From assembly GCA_019802505.1 (NCBI GenBank), contig JAFMOC010000448.1:277001-341000 (forward strand): 64,000 bases of DNA. The letters run 5' to 3'. The notes below the pieces were generated by a model. That model had not been told where the DNA came from and searched no databases. It saw only the letters and a list, made by a program, of their open reading frames with translations. The position numbers were made by a program, and so were the translations under genes. Numbering within the stretch: the stretch's first letter is position 1; each line of letters begins with the position of its first letter. The DNA is from Corydoras sp. C115. Its lineage: Eukaryota > Chordata > Actinopteri > Siluriformes > Callichthyidae. This document shows positions 1 to 9,332 of this stretch, in pieces.

Positions 1-249
1 CAGCGAGGCGTCGGCGGTGCGAGTGGGGGGGTGCGAGCGTCTGCGTGAGGATGAGGATGGGGTTGCCGTGGAGACATTAGCATTCAGACCGGCCCTCCAG
101 CCGACAGAGCAAATTGATCACCACGCCGTACCTGTTCTTGGCACCGCGGCTCGGCAGCACGGTAGGTCTGTATCCTGAGTCGGGACGGCGGAACGTCTGG
201 ATGATTTAAACGCCTACCGCCGCGTTCCGTCCCGGGTGTTAGAGAGAGT
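1..249. other. CpG-rich segment, possible upstream untranslated exon of nrip1
   Basis: This stretch is rich in CG dinucleotides compared with the AT-rich flanks. It contains a plausible splice donor, CACG|GTAGGT, with GT at 162-163. Fish and mammalian nrip1 genes have untranslated upstream exons spliced to a single coding exon, and the nrip1 coding exon lies 12.5 kb downstream in the same orientation. That this is an nrip1 promoter or first exon is inference only. No TATA box or coding frame supports it. Confidence 0.25.
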
Positions 250-573
250 GTGAATGCGACCGAGGGACGCGGGACGTCTCGATTCCCTCGTTTTAAAGGA
301 GGACGAATCGATCGGCCGTCACACTTTCACAAGCCAATCAAATCACAGCTTGAGAACGTCGTGTGTGAGATTCACTGTCTTTGTGAGACAGGATTATATA
401 TATTTTTCTCGGTGTCCTCAGTTTCAGATGTCTGCGTTTGTCCCTCTGTTTACATTCATACTGAGGGGGTTTGTAGTTCCACAGTTCCATTCTGTAGTCC
501 ATCTGATCCTGAACACACTCTGTTAGAACCCCAAATCTGTTCTCTGATGAGCTGGGGTTGTGGTGGTATTAGT

Positions 574-579
574 GTGTGT

Positions 580-619
<40 letters not shown>
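574..619. repeat. (GT)n microsatellite
   Basis: Nearly pure GT dinucleotide run. A second GT run lies at 741-774 and a G tract at 667-678. The open frames crossing these runs on both strands are low-complexity and not genes. Confidence 0.9.
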
Positions 620-622
<3 letters not shown>

Positions 623-738
623 GCAGAGACATGTGAACCCACCACCCAAATCGTACCTGCTCTGTGGGGGGGGGGGGGAACTTCTTTAACTGTTTTAAGT
701 CATCGTCTTTTTGCGTCTTTGTTTCTGATGCTGAAATC

Positions 739-740
<2 letters not shown>

Positions 741-774
<34 letters not shown>
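741..774. repeat. (GT)n microsatellite
   Basis: Pure GT dinucleotide run in otherwise unremarkable intergenic sequence. Confidence 0.9.
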
Positions 775-776
<2 letters not shown>

Positions 777-984
777 GCCTGTCGAGCAATAAGGGTTAAG
801 GGTTCTGCCCAAAAACTAAAACTTTGGGGGACCAGAGGTTAGAACCCTCAACTTTCAGATTAATAGTCCAAACTTCCCTTAATGTCACGAAGTGCACTAG
901 ATTCAGCTCCCTTCAGAGAGGAACATTATCTCGTTAGCACCGATGTATAGAATCAGCGCTCTGGATAACCATATTATATTACTT

Positions 985-1150
985 ACATCATGGCAACAGT
1001 TTGGGGAAGGCCCTGTTCTCCTCCAGCATGACTGTGTCCCAGTGCACAAAGCCAAGTTAGTGAGTTTGGGGTGGACATGTCGGCCCCACACAGAGCCCTG
1101 ACCTCAGCCTCGTCTCACACCTTTGGGATAAACGGAGATGGAGATTGTAA
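985..1150 (+). mobile_element. Tc1/mariner-like transposase remnant
   Basis: Reading + with frame jumps gives LLQHDCVPVHKAK, followed by degraded matches to the 'WPAQSPDLNPIEHLW' region of Tc1-type transposases. These are the parts around the second and third catalytic acidic residues. The piece has stops and gaps, so it is a dead fossil. No terminal inverted repeats were located. Confidence 0.6.
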
Positions 1151-1210
1151 CAACATAAGCTGATCCATCCGCTGCAGGGAACCCAGTCTGTGGTTACCGA
1201 CGGCAACGTA

Positions 1211-1414
1211 CATTCATCATTCATTCATCATTCATTCATTCATTATCTTCTACTAAATCCTCCACTAGGGTCACAGGGGGAGGAAGGGGGTTCCCCATGC
1301 CCATCCAGGGGAGAACGTTTCGGGCGCTGGGCAGATACACCCAGGACAGGGCGCCAATCCATCACTCACACAAACCTGAGAGGAGAACATGCCAACCACT
1401 AAGCCGCTTTGCCG
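1211..1414 (-). mobile_element. tRNA-derived SINE copy, internally deleted
   Basis: In - orientation the sequence runs from a degraded head (complement of GCCGGCAAAGCGGCTTAGTGG) to a CATT-type tail complement. It joins the head region directly to the 3' part with CCCAGCGCCCGAAACGTTCTC. The central region with the box B and the GT tract is missing. Confidence 0.8.
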
Positions 1415-1685
1415 GCCTGGAAACGTACAATATAAATAAAATTTTATGGCGTCTTTTATGTACTTATTTATTTATGTCATAATTCAAAAGAAATGTAAGT
1501 GTCATTTAAAAGGCTTCCTCAGAGGATGGTACAGTGTGTCGTCATGGTAACGCAGTGTGATCGCCGCACAGCCTTCACTAAACGTTCCGCTCCGGTGTCG
1601 TCAGCTCCACACGGTTCTGTGCCGCTTCATTGCGCCGTTAGAACCCGTCCTCATGCTTTTAGATTTGAAACCGCTTGTTCTCAGC

Positions 1686-2062
1686 GGGGGGCGGCACGAT
1701 GGCTTAGTAGTTTAGCATGTTCTCCTCTCAGCGCTAGGGATTCCCGGTTCGAATCCCAATCTGGGTGGAGTTTCCATGTTCTCCCCGTGTCCGCGTGGGT
1801 TTCCTCCGGGTTCTCCGGTTTCCTCCCACAGTCCAAAAAACATGGATCAAGTCAATTGAGTTCTCCAAATTGCCCCATATAGAGTGTGTGTATGTGTGTG
1901 AGTGAGTGTGTGTCCAGCGATAGATTGGCGTCCTGTCCTGGGTGTATCTGCCCAGCGCCCGAAACGTTCTCCCCTGGATGGGCATGGGGAACCCGACCCC
2001 CCCCTTCCCCCCGCGACCCAAACATATGATAAAGCAGAAGATAATGGATGGATGAATGAATG
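1686..2062 (+). mobile_element. tRNA-derived SINE, full-length copy
   Basis: Starts GCGGCACGATGGCTTAGTAG, has an exact Pol III B-box (GGTTCGAATCC), the conserved CACAGTCCAAAAAACATGG block, a GT tract and a C tract, and ends in (TGGA/TGAA)n. It is a complete, little-diverged member of the dominant repeat family of this window. Confidence 0.9.
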
Positions 2063-2600
2063 TTCTCGGCGGTGTTCCGTTGTTTTCTTGCAGGGGGACG
2101 ATTTCTTTTTTTTGCAGTCTGTTTTATGTGTAAGACACCTTTAATATTTCATGTAACGCTGATCGTCTGGCGTGCGGGGCATTTGTTCTGGTGGTGATGT
2201 TTATGAAACATCAAACTGATTCTAATAGGCAATTAACATTCATGCTCTGCATAATATCCCCTCAGCACCCAATAACACACACTCAGGACTGGAGTAGTCA
2301 ATATCACGTCTGCTCGGAGTTGTCTTGCGTCTGATTGCTTCGTGTTGAGCCAATAACAATAACAGTATTCTTCATTTATTAGACAGTAATGGTTCTCGTT
2401 AATGGCACAGGGAATAACAGCACTGTGTTTTACCGTTTGCACAATCGAGGACTTCATTCAGTTATGGGTTGGAGGGTGCGTGTTCTTGCCGTGTGCGCCG
2501 TGTCTCTGGACCCAGTGTGACCCGGATAACCAAAATAAAATGGTGACTGAGGATGAATGAGATGAAGAATGATCAGAGATGGGTTCACTGGCCTTTGTTG
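2063..2600. other. No recognised feature
   Basis: Unique intergenic DNA. I see no gene, RNA or repeat in it. Short open frames on both strands lack recognisable protein character. Confidence 0.5.
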
Positions 2601-2608
2601 TAATAGTT

Positions 2609-3860
2609 TACAATTAGATTACATTTAGTCATTTAACAGACGACTTACAAATGAGAACATCACAGTCAGAAGTTCCACTGTAAATTCATCAAACCTGATT
2701 GTTATTTGATGCTGCGCCCCCCCCTTTTTTTAAATGTATTATTATTTTTTTTTACAACAGGTTTTTGTTAAAGCGATGCGTCTTCAGTAGTTTCTTAAAA
2801 CTGTTTAGTGACTCTGCCTTATGGACAGAGTTGGGAAGATCGTACTATCATGTTGCCGTGGTGAACGCCACGGAGTGAGAATCAGCTCCTCGGTGAGGTG
2901 GAACCACCAGGGGGCGATCATCACCGGAGCGAAGTGAACGAGTCGGAGTGTATTTTGAAAAGATAGAGTGAAGGGAGGAGGGGCCAGATCCAGAAATGGT
3001 TCTGTAGATCAGAGTCAGTGACTTGTACTGAATACAGCAGCTACAGGGAGCCAATGGAGGGACATGAGTGATGGAGGGACATGAGAGATGGAGGGACATG
3101 AGTGATGGAGGGACATGAGTGATGGAGGGACATGAGTGATGGAGGGACATGAGTGATGGAGGGACATGAGTGATGGAGGGACATGAGTGATGGAGAGACA
3201 TGAGTGATGGAGGGACATGAGTGATGGAGGGACATGAGTGATGGAGAGACATGAGTGATGGAGGGACATGAGTGATGGAGGGACATGAGTGATGGAGGGA
3301 CATGAGTGATGGAGGGACATGAGTGATGGAGAGACATGAGTGATGGAGGGACATGAGCGATGGAGGGACATGAGTGATGGAGGGACATGAGCGATGGAGA
3401 GACATGAGCGATGGAGGGACATGAGTGATGGAGGGACATGAGTGATGGAGGGACATGAGCGATGGAGAGACATGAGTGATGGAGGGACATGAGTGATGGA
3501 GAGACATGAGTGATGGAGGGACATGAGTGATGGAGGGACATGAGTGATGGAGAGACATGAGTGATGGAGGGACATGAGTGATGGAGGGACATGAGCGATG
3601 GAGAGACATGAGTGATGGAGGGACATGAGTGATGGAGGGACATGAGTGATGGAGAGACATGAGTGATGGAGGGACATGAGTGATGGAGAGACATGAGTGA
3701 TGGAGGGACATGAGTGATGGAGGGACATGAGATCTTGGGGGTTAAACACGAGTCGGGCTGCAGAGCTTTGAATCAGTTGAAGACGTCTGATTGTGGACGC
3801 TGGGGTGATTGTGGATGATTGTGGAAGTTTGATGTCTCTTAGATGAGATTTGTTCATGGT
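2609..3860 (-). mobile_element. L2-type LINE 3' fragment carrying an expanded minisatellite
   Basis: In - orientation this is the C-terminal coding end plus 3' UTR of the same LINE family as the element in as3mt intron 3. It has the same ...TTAAACACGAGTCGGGCTGCAG... block, the GAACGAGTCGGAGTGTATTTTG block, a C/T-rich 3' UTR and the terminal TTTAGTCATTTAACAGACG tail complement. The coding part is interrupted at 3054-3731 by about 40 copies of a 17-bp repeat that replaces a short two-unit segment of the LINE. It is 5' truncated and dead. Confidence 0.85.
3054..3731. repeat. 17-bp minisatellite, about 40 tandem copies
   Basis: The unit is ATGGAGGGACATGAGTG, repeated about 40 times over 678 bp. 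The variants are mainly G/A at the seventh to eighth positions (GAGGGAC or GAGAGAC) and T/C (AGTGAT or AGCGAT). Seventeen is not a multiple of three, and the unit has no stop in any frame of the - strand. Three overlapping long open frames therefore appear on that strand, encoding SLHHSCPSITHVPPSLM-like repeats. They are artefacts of the array. Confidence 0.97.
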
Positions 3861-4099
3861 GCAAAATGTGAGATGAACTAGAGGTTAAAAGTGAGAACCT
3901 GTGCACCAGGGGTTTAAGGATTAATTAATGGATCAGTCATTTTAGTGTAAATCAGTATAACAATGGATTATAATAATGGATGTAATACTGAAGCATTATA
4001 CACTCTACAGACATGAATTGGTACTGAGACACACCTCCTAATCATTCAATTAAATCCATTCAGTTTGTTCATTTCCACTTTGTCCTGAATTATTTTATA
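3861..4099. other. No recognised feature
   Basis: AT-rich unique spacer between LINE and Tc1-like remnants. Nothing is recognised in it. Confidence 0.5.
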
Positions 4100-4385
4100 A
4101 TGCTTTCAGCTTTGTGGCGACAGTTTGAGGAAGACTCTGTTCTGTTCCAGCATTCAGTGAATGAACTAGAACTGAGATTGTGAGTCAGGTTCTGTTGTCC
4201 TTTCGTCCAACATCAGTGTCTGACCTCAGAAGAGCTGAACCAATGAATTCCAAATTCCTGTAAAAAAAAAGTTTTACCAGAGGAGAGGAAGCTGTGCACC
4301 GAATTTAGAAGAGGGTTTCATAAAGGCTGTAGGTGTGATGTGGAGGTGTCCCTGTACTTTAATACATAATATATTGTTCTAATGG
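4100..4385 (+). mobile_element. Tc1/mariner-like transposon remnant
   Basis: Contains GTTCCAGCATTCAGTG, ACTGAGATTGTGAG, CGTCCAACATCAGTGTCTGA and a terminal GTAGGTGTGATG...AGGTGTCC. All correspond in order to the 3' part of fish Tc1-like elements, with an internal deletion. No open frame remains. Confidence 0.55.
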
Positions 4386-4394
4386 AGTCCTGTA

Positions 4395-5045
4395 GATCAG
4401 TGGTTCTTAAATTGTGGTACGCCAGATAATGGTATGAATTTACAGATTATTACGGTATATTTTTATAAACTGTGTTAATTTGGCCACAAGAGGGCGGTAT
4501 ATGATTTTAGAGAAACCCGAAACGATCAGCGTTCACTTAAAACCGGACTAGATTACGTCACAAAGTCCAGATTATTAGTGTTGTAGCTTTTTAATAAAGG
4601 AATTTATGAATCAAACCTTGTTTTTATCATAGTGTTTGTAACTGTTTATTAAAACAATAAGACACTCGAGGTTGTGTATTCATTCATTCATTATCTTCTG
4701 CTTTATTGTCGTGGGGGGGGGGGGTTCCCCATGCCTATTCAGGGGAGAACGTTTTGGGATCTGGGCAGATACACCCAGGACAGGACGCCAATCTATCACT
4801 GAACACACACACTCATTATACGGGGCAATTTAAAGCATTCAATTTATGAATCCATGTTTTTGGACTTTGGGAGAAAACCGGAGGAAACACATGTGGACAT
4901 GCGGGGAGAACATGCAAAACTCCCCCCAGAGTGATGTTTGGCGTATGTCGTTCCTTGACGAAAAACAGAGGTGGAACTTAAAGGTTTTGGTTTGATAATG
5001 GGTTCTAATTGGTCTGTAAAGTTTCTGACCCCCTGCTGTGGGTGA
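4395..5045. repeat. Duplicated unit, copy A (partner at 8390-8995)
   Basis: This copy shares ordered diverged blocks with the partner: GTGGTTCTTAAA.TGTGGTA, TTATAAACTG, GATCAGCGTTCA, AATTATGAATCAAACCTTG, AGGTTGTGTATT, ACAGAGGTGGAACT, GGTTTGATAATGGGTTCTA and CCCCTGCTGTG. A SINE (4677-4915) interrupts it. The start resembles the ends of hAT-type elements, so both copies may be members of a hAT-derived family. That is inference. Confidence 0.6.
4677..4915 (-). mobile_element. tRNA-derived SINE copy, head-truncated
   Basis: The (CATT)n tail complement, C-tract, CCAGGGGAGAACGTTTTGGG block and central ACATGTTTTTGGACT-like block are present. The tRNA-like head with box A and box B is absent. Confidence 0.8.
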
Positions 5046-6180
5046 CGACTGTCCGTCTGATGATACGTTTAGTGGACAGTGATTGGAGATCATCAGAGGA
5101 CTCGTCCACTCACAGCTCAGATGAATCTGAAATCATTATAACGCTGCAGTTTCATTCTGTTGATTCTAAAACGAAGCTTAAATGAAATAAACTCATTTTA
5201 ACGAGTGCACGGCGTCGTTAGTGTCATTAAAGCCAGCGTTCTGGACTGAAGCGGTTTCTGTGGGAGGGGTTTGAATCGCCCAGATCAACGCTGACCAACT
5301 CAAACGTGTTGAAACGAAGGCCGCTCAATGCTAATGTTCTCATTCTCGCGTCATGCGACGGCTCCGTCATTGTTCTCTGAATGGGTTGCTTCTCCGCGTT
5401 CCTTTTGTCTAAATGGACAGACCCACTTTGATAATGCCGGGTCTCATCAGTTCACATGGACCGCCTCTCAACGTGCGGGTGCAGTTCTGGAGCGTAATCA
5501 TCGTCTAATGGTCCCTGTCTGATTTCCGAGGCCGCTGCAATTTTCCTCCAAGAAAATTGGTCCATTTTCTACAGACGATTAGAAAACGGCCGCAAATATT
5601 TTTGCTTAGTGTTTAATCCCTGCGCCTCCTGCGCCGCGTTCCTGAATTCAGCGAGGCATATGTTCCTCGCGGACTGTGCTGGTGTTAATGGATGAGCAGT
5701 AATAAAGGCTGAACTCTGATCAGCGTTCTAATGCGGATCAATACGGACGGACGGCGCTGGGAAACGAGCGCTGCGCTCTGCAGGCGCAGAGTGGATATTA
5801 CAATCTGCTTTTATGGTGGCTTTAATTTCCCTCTTTCCTCGTTCACCCTCGTTCAGTGAGGTCCGCGCTGGTGAAGTATGCTGGGTTTTAATCCGCTGGA
5901 GGAAAATATAATATCAAATGCAAATGATCAGTGAATCAGAACCTTCCTTTAGAACCTGCACTTTAAATTAATCTGAGGAAGAAATGCACGAACCGTAAAA
6001 TTAACATGAAATAATGAAACGTTCATTTAAAACTTAAGACAGACGCAAAAAAACAACATGGAAAATGTAAAAACATCTGGATTTGGGTTTGATTTTCAGC
6101 GTTTTCATGTCTTAATGAGTAAAAGAAGATAACGTAAGTGAATTTTACTGTTCACACTTCCCACCAACCAAAAACAAACC
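5046..6180. other. Unique non-coding block, possible regulatory DNA
   Basis: About 1.1 kb with no repeat and no convincing coding frame. The central part (5240-5900) is less AT-rich than its surroundings and has many CG dinucleotides, which fits a conserved non-coding element upstream of nrip1. This cannot be shown without alignment to other fish. Confidence 0.3.
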
Positions 6181-6182
6181 AC

Positions 6183-6221
<39 letters not shown>
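6183..6221. repeat. Poly-C tract
   Basis: About 39 consecutive C, immediately before a SINE copy whose head it seems to have replaced. The length is probably unreliable in assembly. Confidence 0.9.
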
Positions 6222-6223
6222 TG

Positions 6224-6356
6224 CATGTTCTCCTCTCAGTGCCGAGAATTCCAGGTTGTAATCCTAATCTGTGGAGTTTGCATGTTCTCCCCGTGTCCGC
6301 GTGGGTTTCCTCTGGTTTCTTCCCACAGTCCAAAAAATGCTCTAAATTGCCCCATA

Positions 6357-6390
<34 letters not shown>

Positions 6391-6540
6391 GTGCCCAGTG
6401 ATATATTGGCATTCTGTCCTGGCTGTATTTGCCCAGCGCTTTGAGCATTCTCCCCTGGGTGGGCATGGGGAACCCCCCCCCCCCCCCGTGCCCCTAGTAG
6501 AGGATAAAGCAGAAGATAAATTAAATGAATGAATGAATAA
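6224..6540 (+). mobile_element. tRNA-derived SINE copy, head-truncated
   Basis: Begins at CATGTTCTCCTCTCAG (just after the box A region). It has a degraded box B, a pure GT tract (6359-6388), a C tract (6474-6487) and the (GAAT)n tail. Confidence 0.85.
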
Positions 6541-6565
6541 AAAGGAAATTAATAGAATTAGAACA

Positions 6566-6567
<2 letters not shown>

Positions 6568-6612
<45 letters not shown>
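6568..6612. repeat. (AT)n microsatellite, left of a SINE
   Basis: Pure AT run that abuts the 5' end of the next SINE. Another AT run abuts that SINE's 3' end (6970-7017). The SINE therefore sits inside one AT microsatellite. Confidence 0.9.
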
Positions 6613-6615
<3 letters not shown>

Positions 6616-6966
6616 GCGACACGGTGGTTTAGTGGTTTAGCATGTTCTCCTCTCAGCACTAGGGATTCCCGGTTCGAATCCCCATCTGGGTGGAGTTTCC
6701 ATGTTCTCCCCGTGTCTGCGTGAGTTTCCTCCGGGTTCTCCGGTTTCCGCCCACAGTCCAAAAACATGGATCAAGTCAATTGAATTCTCCAAATTGCCCC
6801 ATATAGTGTGTGTGTGTGAGTGAGTGTGTGCCCAGCGAAGGATTGGCGCCCTGTCCTGGGTGTATCTGCCCAGCGCCCGAGACGTTCTCCCCTGGATGGG
6901 CATGGGGAACCCCACCGCGACCCTAATAGAGGATAAAGCGGAAGATAATGAATGAATGAATGAATG
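6613..6966 (+). mobile_element. tRNA-derived SINE, full-length copy inside an (AT)n run
   Basis: The head is GTGGCGACACGGTGGTTTAG, with exact box B GGTTCGAATCC. All internal blocks are present and the tail is (TGAA)n. AT repeats flank both ends, so the insertion split a microsatellite. Confidence 0.9.
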
Positions 6967-6967
6967 A

Positions 6968-6969
<2 letters not shown>

Positions 6970-7022
<53 letters not shown>
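6970..7022. repeat. (AT)n then (GT)n microsatellite
   Basis: Right half of the AT run split by the SINE at 6613-6966, followed by a short GT run. Confidence 0.9.
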
Positions 7023-7025
<3 letters not shown>

Positions 7026-7386
7026 ATTTTTTATTTTATTTTATTATTATTATTTTTTTAAATAAAGTAATTTAATGCACATAATTTTTTTTTTTTGGTA
7101 ACCGAGTGAGATTTAGGGATGAAAAGAAAACCCACCCTGAACTTAATAACGTGTGTGTTTTCTAAAGATAAATATATAAAATGTATAAAGTGAATGTGTG
7201 GTTTGGATGTGCAGAGTAATTATTTAGCCCCTCACGTGTGACCCTGTGAAAGAGCAGCTCATCTTTGGGTCACGGCTATGTAGGTCAAACTAATGCTTTT
7301 AACCCCGGTCTGATTGGTGGAGCACTAATGAAGGGCTCCAGCTGGAAAATGTCAGCGCCTGATACCCGTCACGCTTCTTTGGAAGT

Positions 7387-7400
7387 AGGTCACAGTGACC
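7387..7400. promoter_or_regulatory. Perfect palindromic estrogen response element
   Basis: AGGTCACAGTGACC contains both GGTCA half sites and the three-base spacer CAG, exactly the core of the classic vitellogenin-type element. One 13-bp exact match can arise by chance in a large genome. Its place upstream of an estrogen-responsive gene makes it a good candidate. Confidence 0.6.
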
Positions 7401-7644
7401 CAGTTCTCGTGGTGCACGGCCATCATCAAATGAATCACGAAACGCTATCTGAGGAATGTATTGTTGCAGCTCCACGGCTCTGTGAGCCAGCATGCAACCG
7501 GAGGAGGCCGGGCGCTGCACTCGTGTGGATGTTCAGCGGCGCCCCCTCTGCCTCCCCTCTGATGCCGCGGCCACATCTGCACGGCACGGGGTCGTCCGTT
7601 GTGGGACGTGTAGGCAGAGAGCGAGCTCCTGTTTGTCACTTTTT

Positions 7645-7657
7645 ATTAGGGCCTAAT
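7645..7657. promoter_or_regulatory. 13-bp palindrome with two TAAT homeodomain cores
   Basis: ATTAGGGCCTAAT is a perfect inverted repeat around a central G. It is embedded in a 16-mer, TAGGGCCTAATGCTTT, that occurs again at 63552-63567. Confidence 0.35.
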
Positions 7658-8000
7658 GCTTTGTACGGGCGCCAGCTGTTGCGTGGACTCCACACCGCCG
7701 TGCTGAGAGCGTGACCTTGACTTCAAAGCGGGCGTGCTGCAGGTTTTTTTTTTTTTAGCCTCTCCATGCATTTTAAATAGCATGAATGGATTACAATTTC
7801 CTGACGGTGGACATCATTTATTATATGGCGGCGTTTCTTTCGGGGGTCAATTACTCTTCTATTTTGCTCTTGAAAAATGACGGATCCCGTGGACATCCAT
7901 TCGTTTCCATTAATCTCAGGCCTCCCGTTTTTACTGCCGCCGTCCCCGAGGACACGTCTCTGAAGCGCCTGTCTCACACTCTGCTAGAAGTATGATGACG

Positions 8001-8389
8001 TCACAGACCCGAATAGAACTGAGAATCAGGATATAAATACACAAGATTTCGGTTAATCACCTCTCACACATATTAATGTGCTCGTTCCTGCAGATTCGTT
8101 AACGATTCCTCACTAATGGCTTCTCTTTTTTCGGTTGGATGTTTGACCCTTTTTTGGATGCGACTGAGGTGTAGGTTTGAGTCAGGCTGCGTCAGCGCTG
8201 GCTCTGAAATCACCTGTTAAACTGTGGATCATAGATCTGATCTTGATTTTGATTAGACTTTCAAAGTGAGTGAGCATGCTGTAACCTCAGACACGTTGTA
8301 TCAGACGTTTGGTATCAGACATGATCGTTAACGGACATGCTAGCTATTCTCACCTCCACCTTCTTACTTTGTGGATGTAGTAAACCCAT
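8001..8389. other. No recognised feature
   Basis: Unique DNA with no gene or repeat recognised. Confidence 0.4.
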
Positions 8390-8668
8390 GGTTCTTAAAC
8401 TGTGGTATGCAAAGTAGCACAATGTGTTACGCCAGTTAATAGTATAAATATACAATACATTAACTTTCCGATATATTTTATAAACTGCATTCTGTAATTT
8501 ATTATAATTGTTAGTGAAACTGGAAACATGATCAGCGTTCAATTTAAAAACCGCTGATTACGCCGATTACATTGCAAAAGTCCCGATTATTAACGATTTT
8601 ACTTTCAAAAATCGCAATTATGAATCAAACCTTGGTTTTTATTACAGTGTGTTTGCAGTATAGTGTGT

Positions 8669-8699
<31 letters not shown>

Positions 8700-8706
8700 G
8701 GGGGGG
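8669..8706. repeat. T tract followed by G tract
   Basis: About ten T followed by about 26 G. The G tract is the complement of the SINE's internal C tract and leads into the SINE fragment at 8706-8800. Confidence 0.85.
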
Positions 8707-8800
8707 TTCGGAGGACATGGATACTCAGATTGGGATTCGAACCTGGATCCGCAGAACTGAGAGGAGAACATGCTCACCATCAAGCCACTGTGCCATCCAG
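8706..8800 (-). mobile_element. tRNA-derived SINE, head fragment
   Basis: The complement shows GGATGGCACAGTGGCTTGATGG, CATGTTCTCCTCTCAG and a box B (GGTTCGAATCCC). Only the tRNA-like head is retained. Confidence 0.8.
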
Positions 8801-8995
8801 GTTGTGTATTATTGTGAATAAATCACGGGACAGAGGTGGAACTGTACTACTGCCTCAACAATCCCTCTGTATTGTGATATATTCAGACTGAGGCCACACC
8901 CTCTCGTTCCTTAATATAAACTTAAAGCTTTGGTTTGATGACGGGTTCTACGTGGTCTGAGGAGTTCAGGAACCCCTGCTGTGCTGTAGGGGATT

Positions 8996-9332
8996 TCAGA
9001 CGCAGCCTGCGTAGCCAAACAGAAGCTGAAGCTCATTTAATTAAAACTGATATTCAGTTTTAAAAGCTGTGAAGGACAGACCTCTGAGTTTGGGAGAAAG
9101 TCGGAGAAAAGGACACCGTGCCAACTGTAAAGCTTGGTGGCGCTCAAGTGTCAATGAAGCTGAACTCTAATCGCACGGCGAGCGCGACAACTCCCAACAG
9201 GTGACTGCTTTCATCCATGATTTTGACTTTCGGACAGTGTTGGTACGAGGGTGGGAGGGGTGTGGTTACGGTCGGGGTGTATGCTTGGATGTATATTGAA
9301 TCTTCTAAGTCTTATACTGTATATTTATTGCT
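8996..9332. other. No recognised feature
   Basis: Short unique spacer. Nothing is recognised in it. Confidence 0.4.

Larger units (their letters stand above)
7200..8000. promoter_or_regulatory. Candidate enhancer block upstream of nrip1
   Basis: This is a unique, moderately GC-rich block with no repeat, between repeat-laden flanks. It contains a perfect estrogen response element (7387-7400), further AGGTCA-type half sites nearby (GGGTCA at 7267, AGGTCA at 7282), and a 13-bp TAAT-type palindrome at 7645. A 149-codon + strand open frame (7265-7714) crosses it but has no recognisable protein features and is judged to be chance. The block lies about 5.4 kb upstream of the nrip1 start codon, and NRIP1 is a known estrogen-receptor target in mammals. 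Confidence 0.45.
8390..8995. repeat. Duplicated unit, copy B (partner at 4395-5045)
   Basis: Same ordered blocks as 4395-5045, with its own SINE fragment and a T/G homopolymer (8669-8706) at a nearby but not identical place. Confidence 0.6.

Noticed and set aside
3054..3731. CRISPR-like direct repeat array
   Set aside because: The units are contiguous without spacers, and the genome is eukaryotic. It is a minisatellite.
2848..3857. Three overlapping - strand open frames of 217-287 codons
   Set aside because: They are translations of a 17-bp minisatellite in three frames and do not encode a natural protein.
7265..7714. 149-codon open frame
   Set aside because: No splice sites, domain or recognisable composition. 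The region fits a non-coding regulatory block better.
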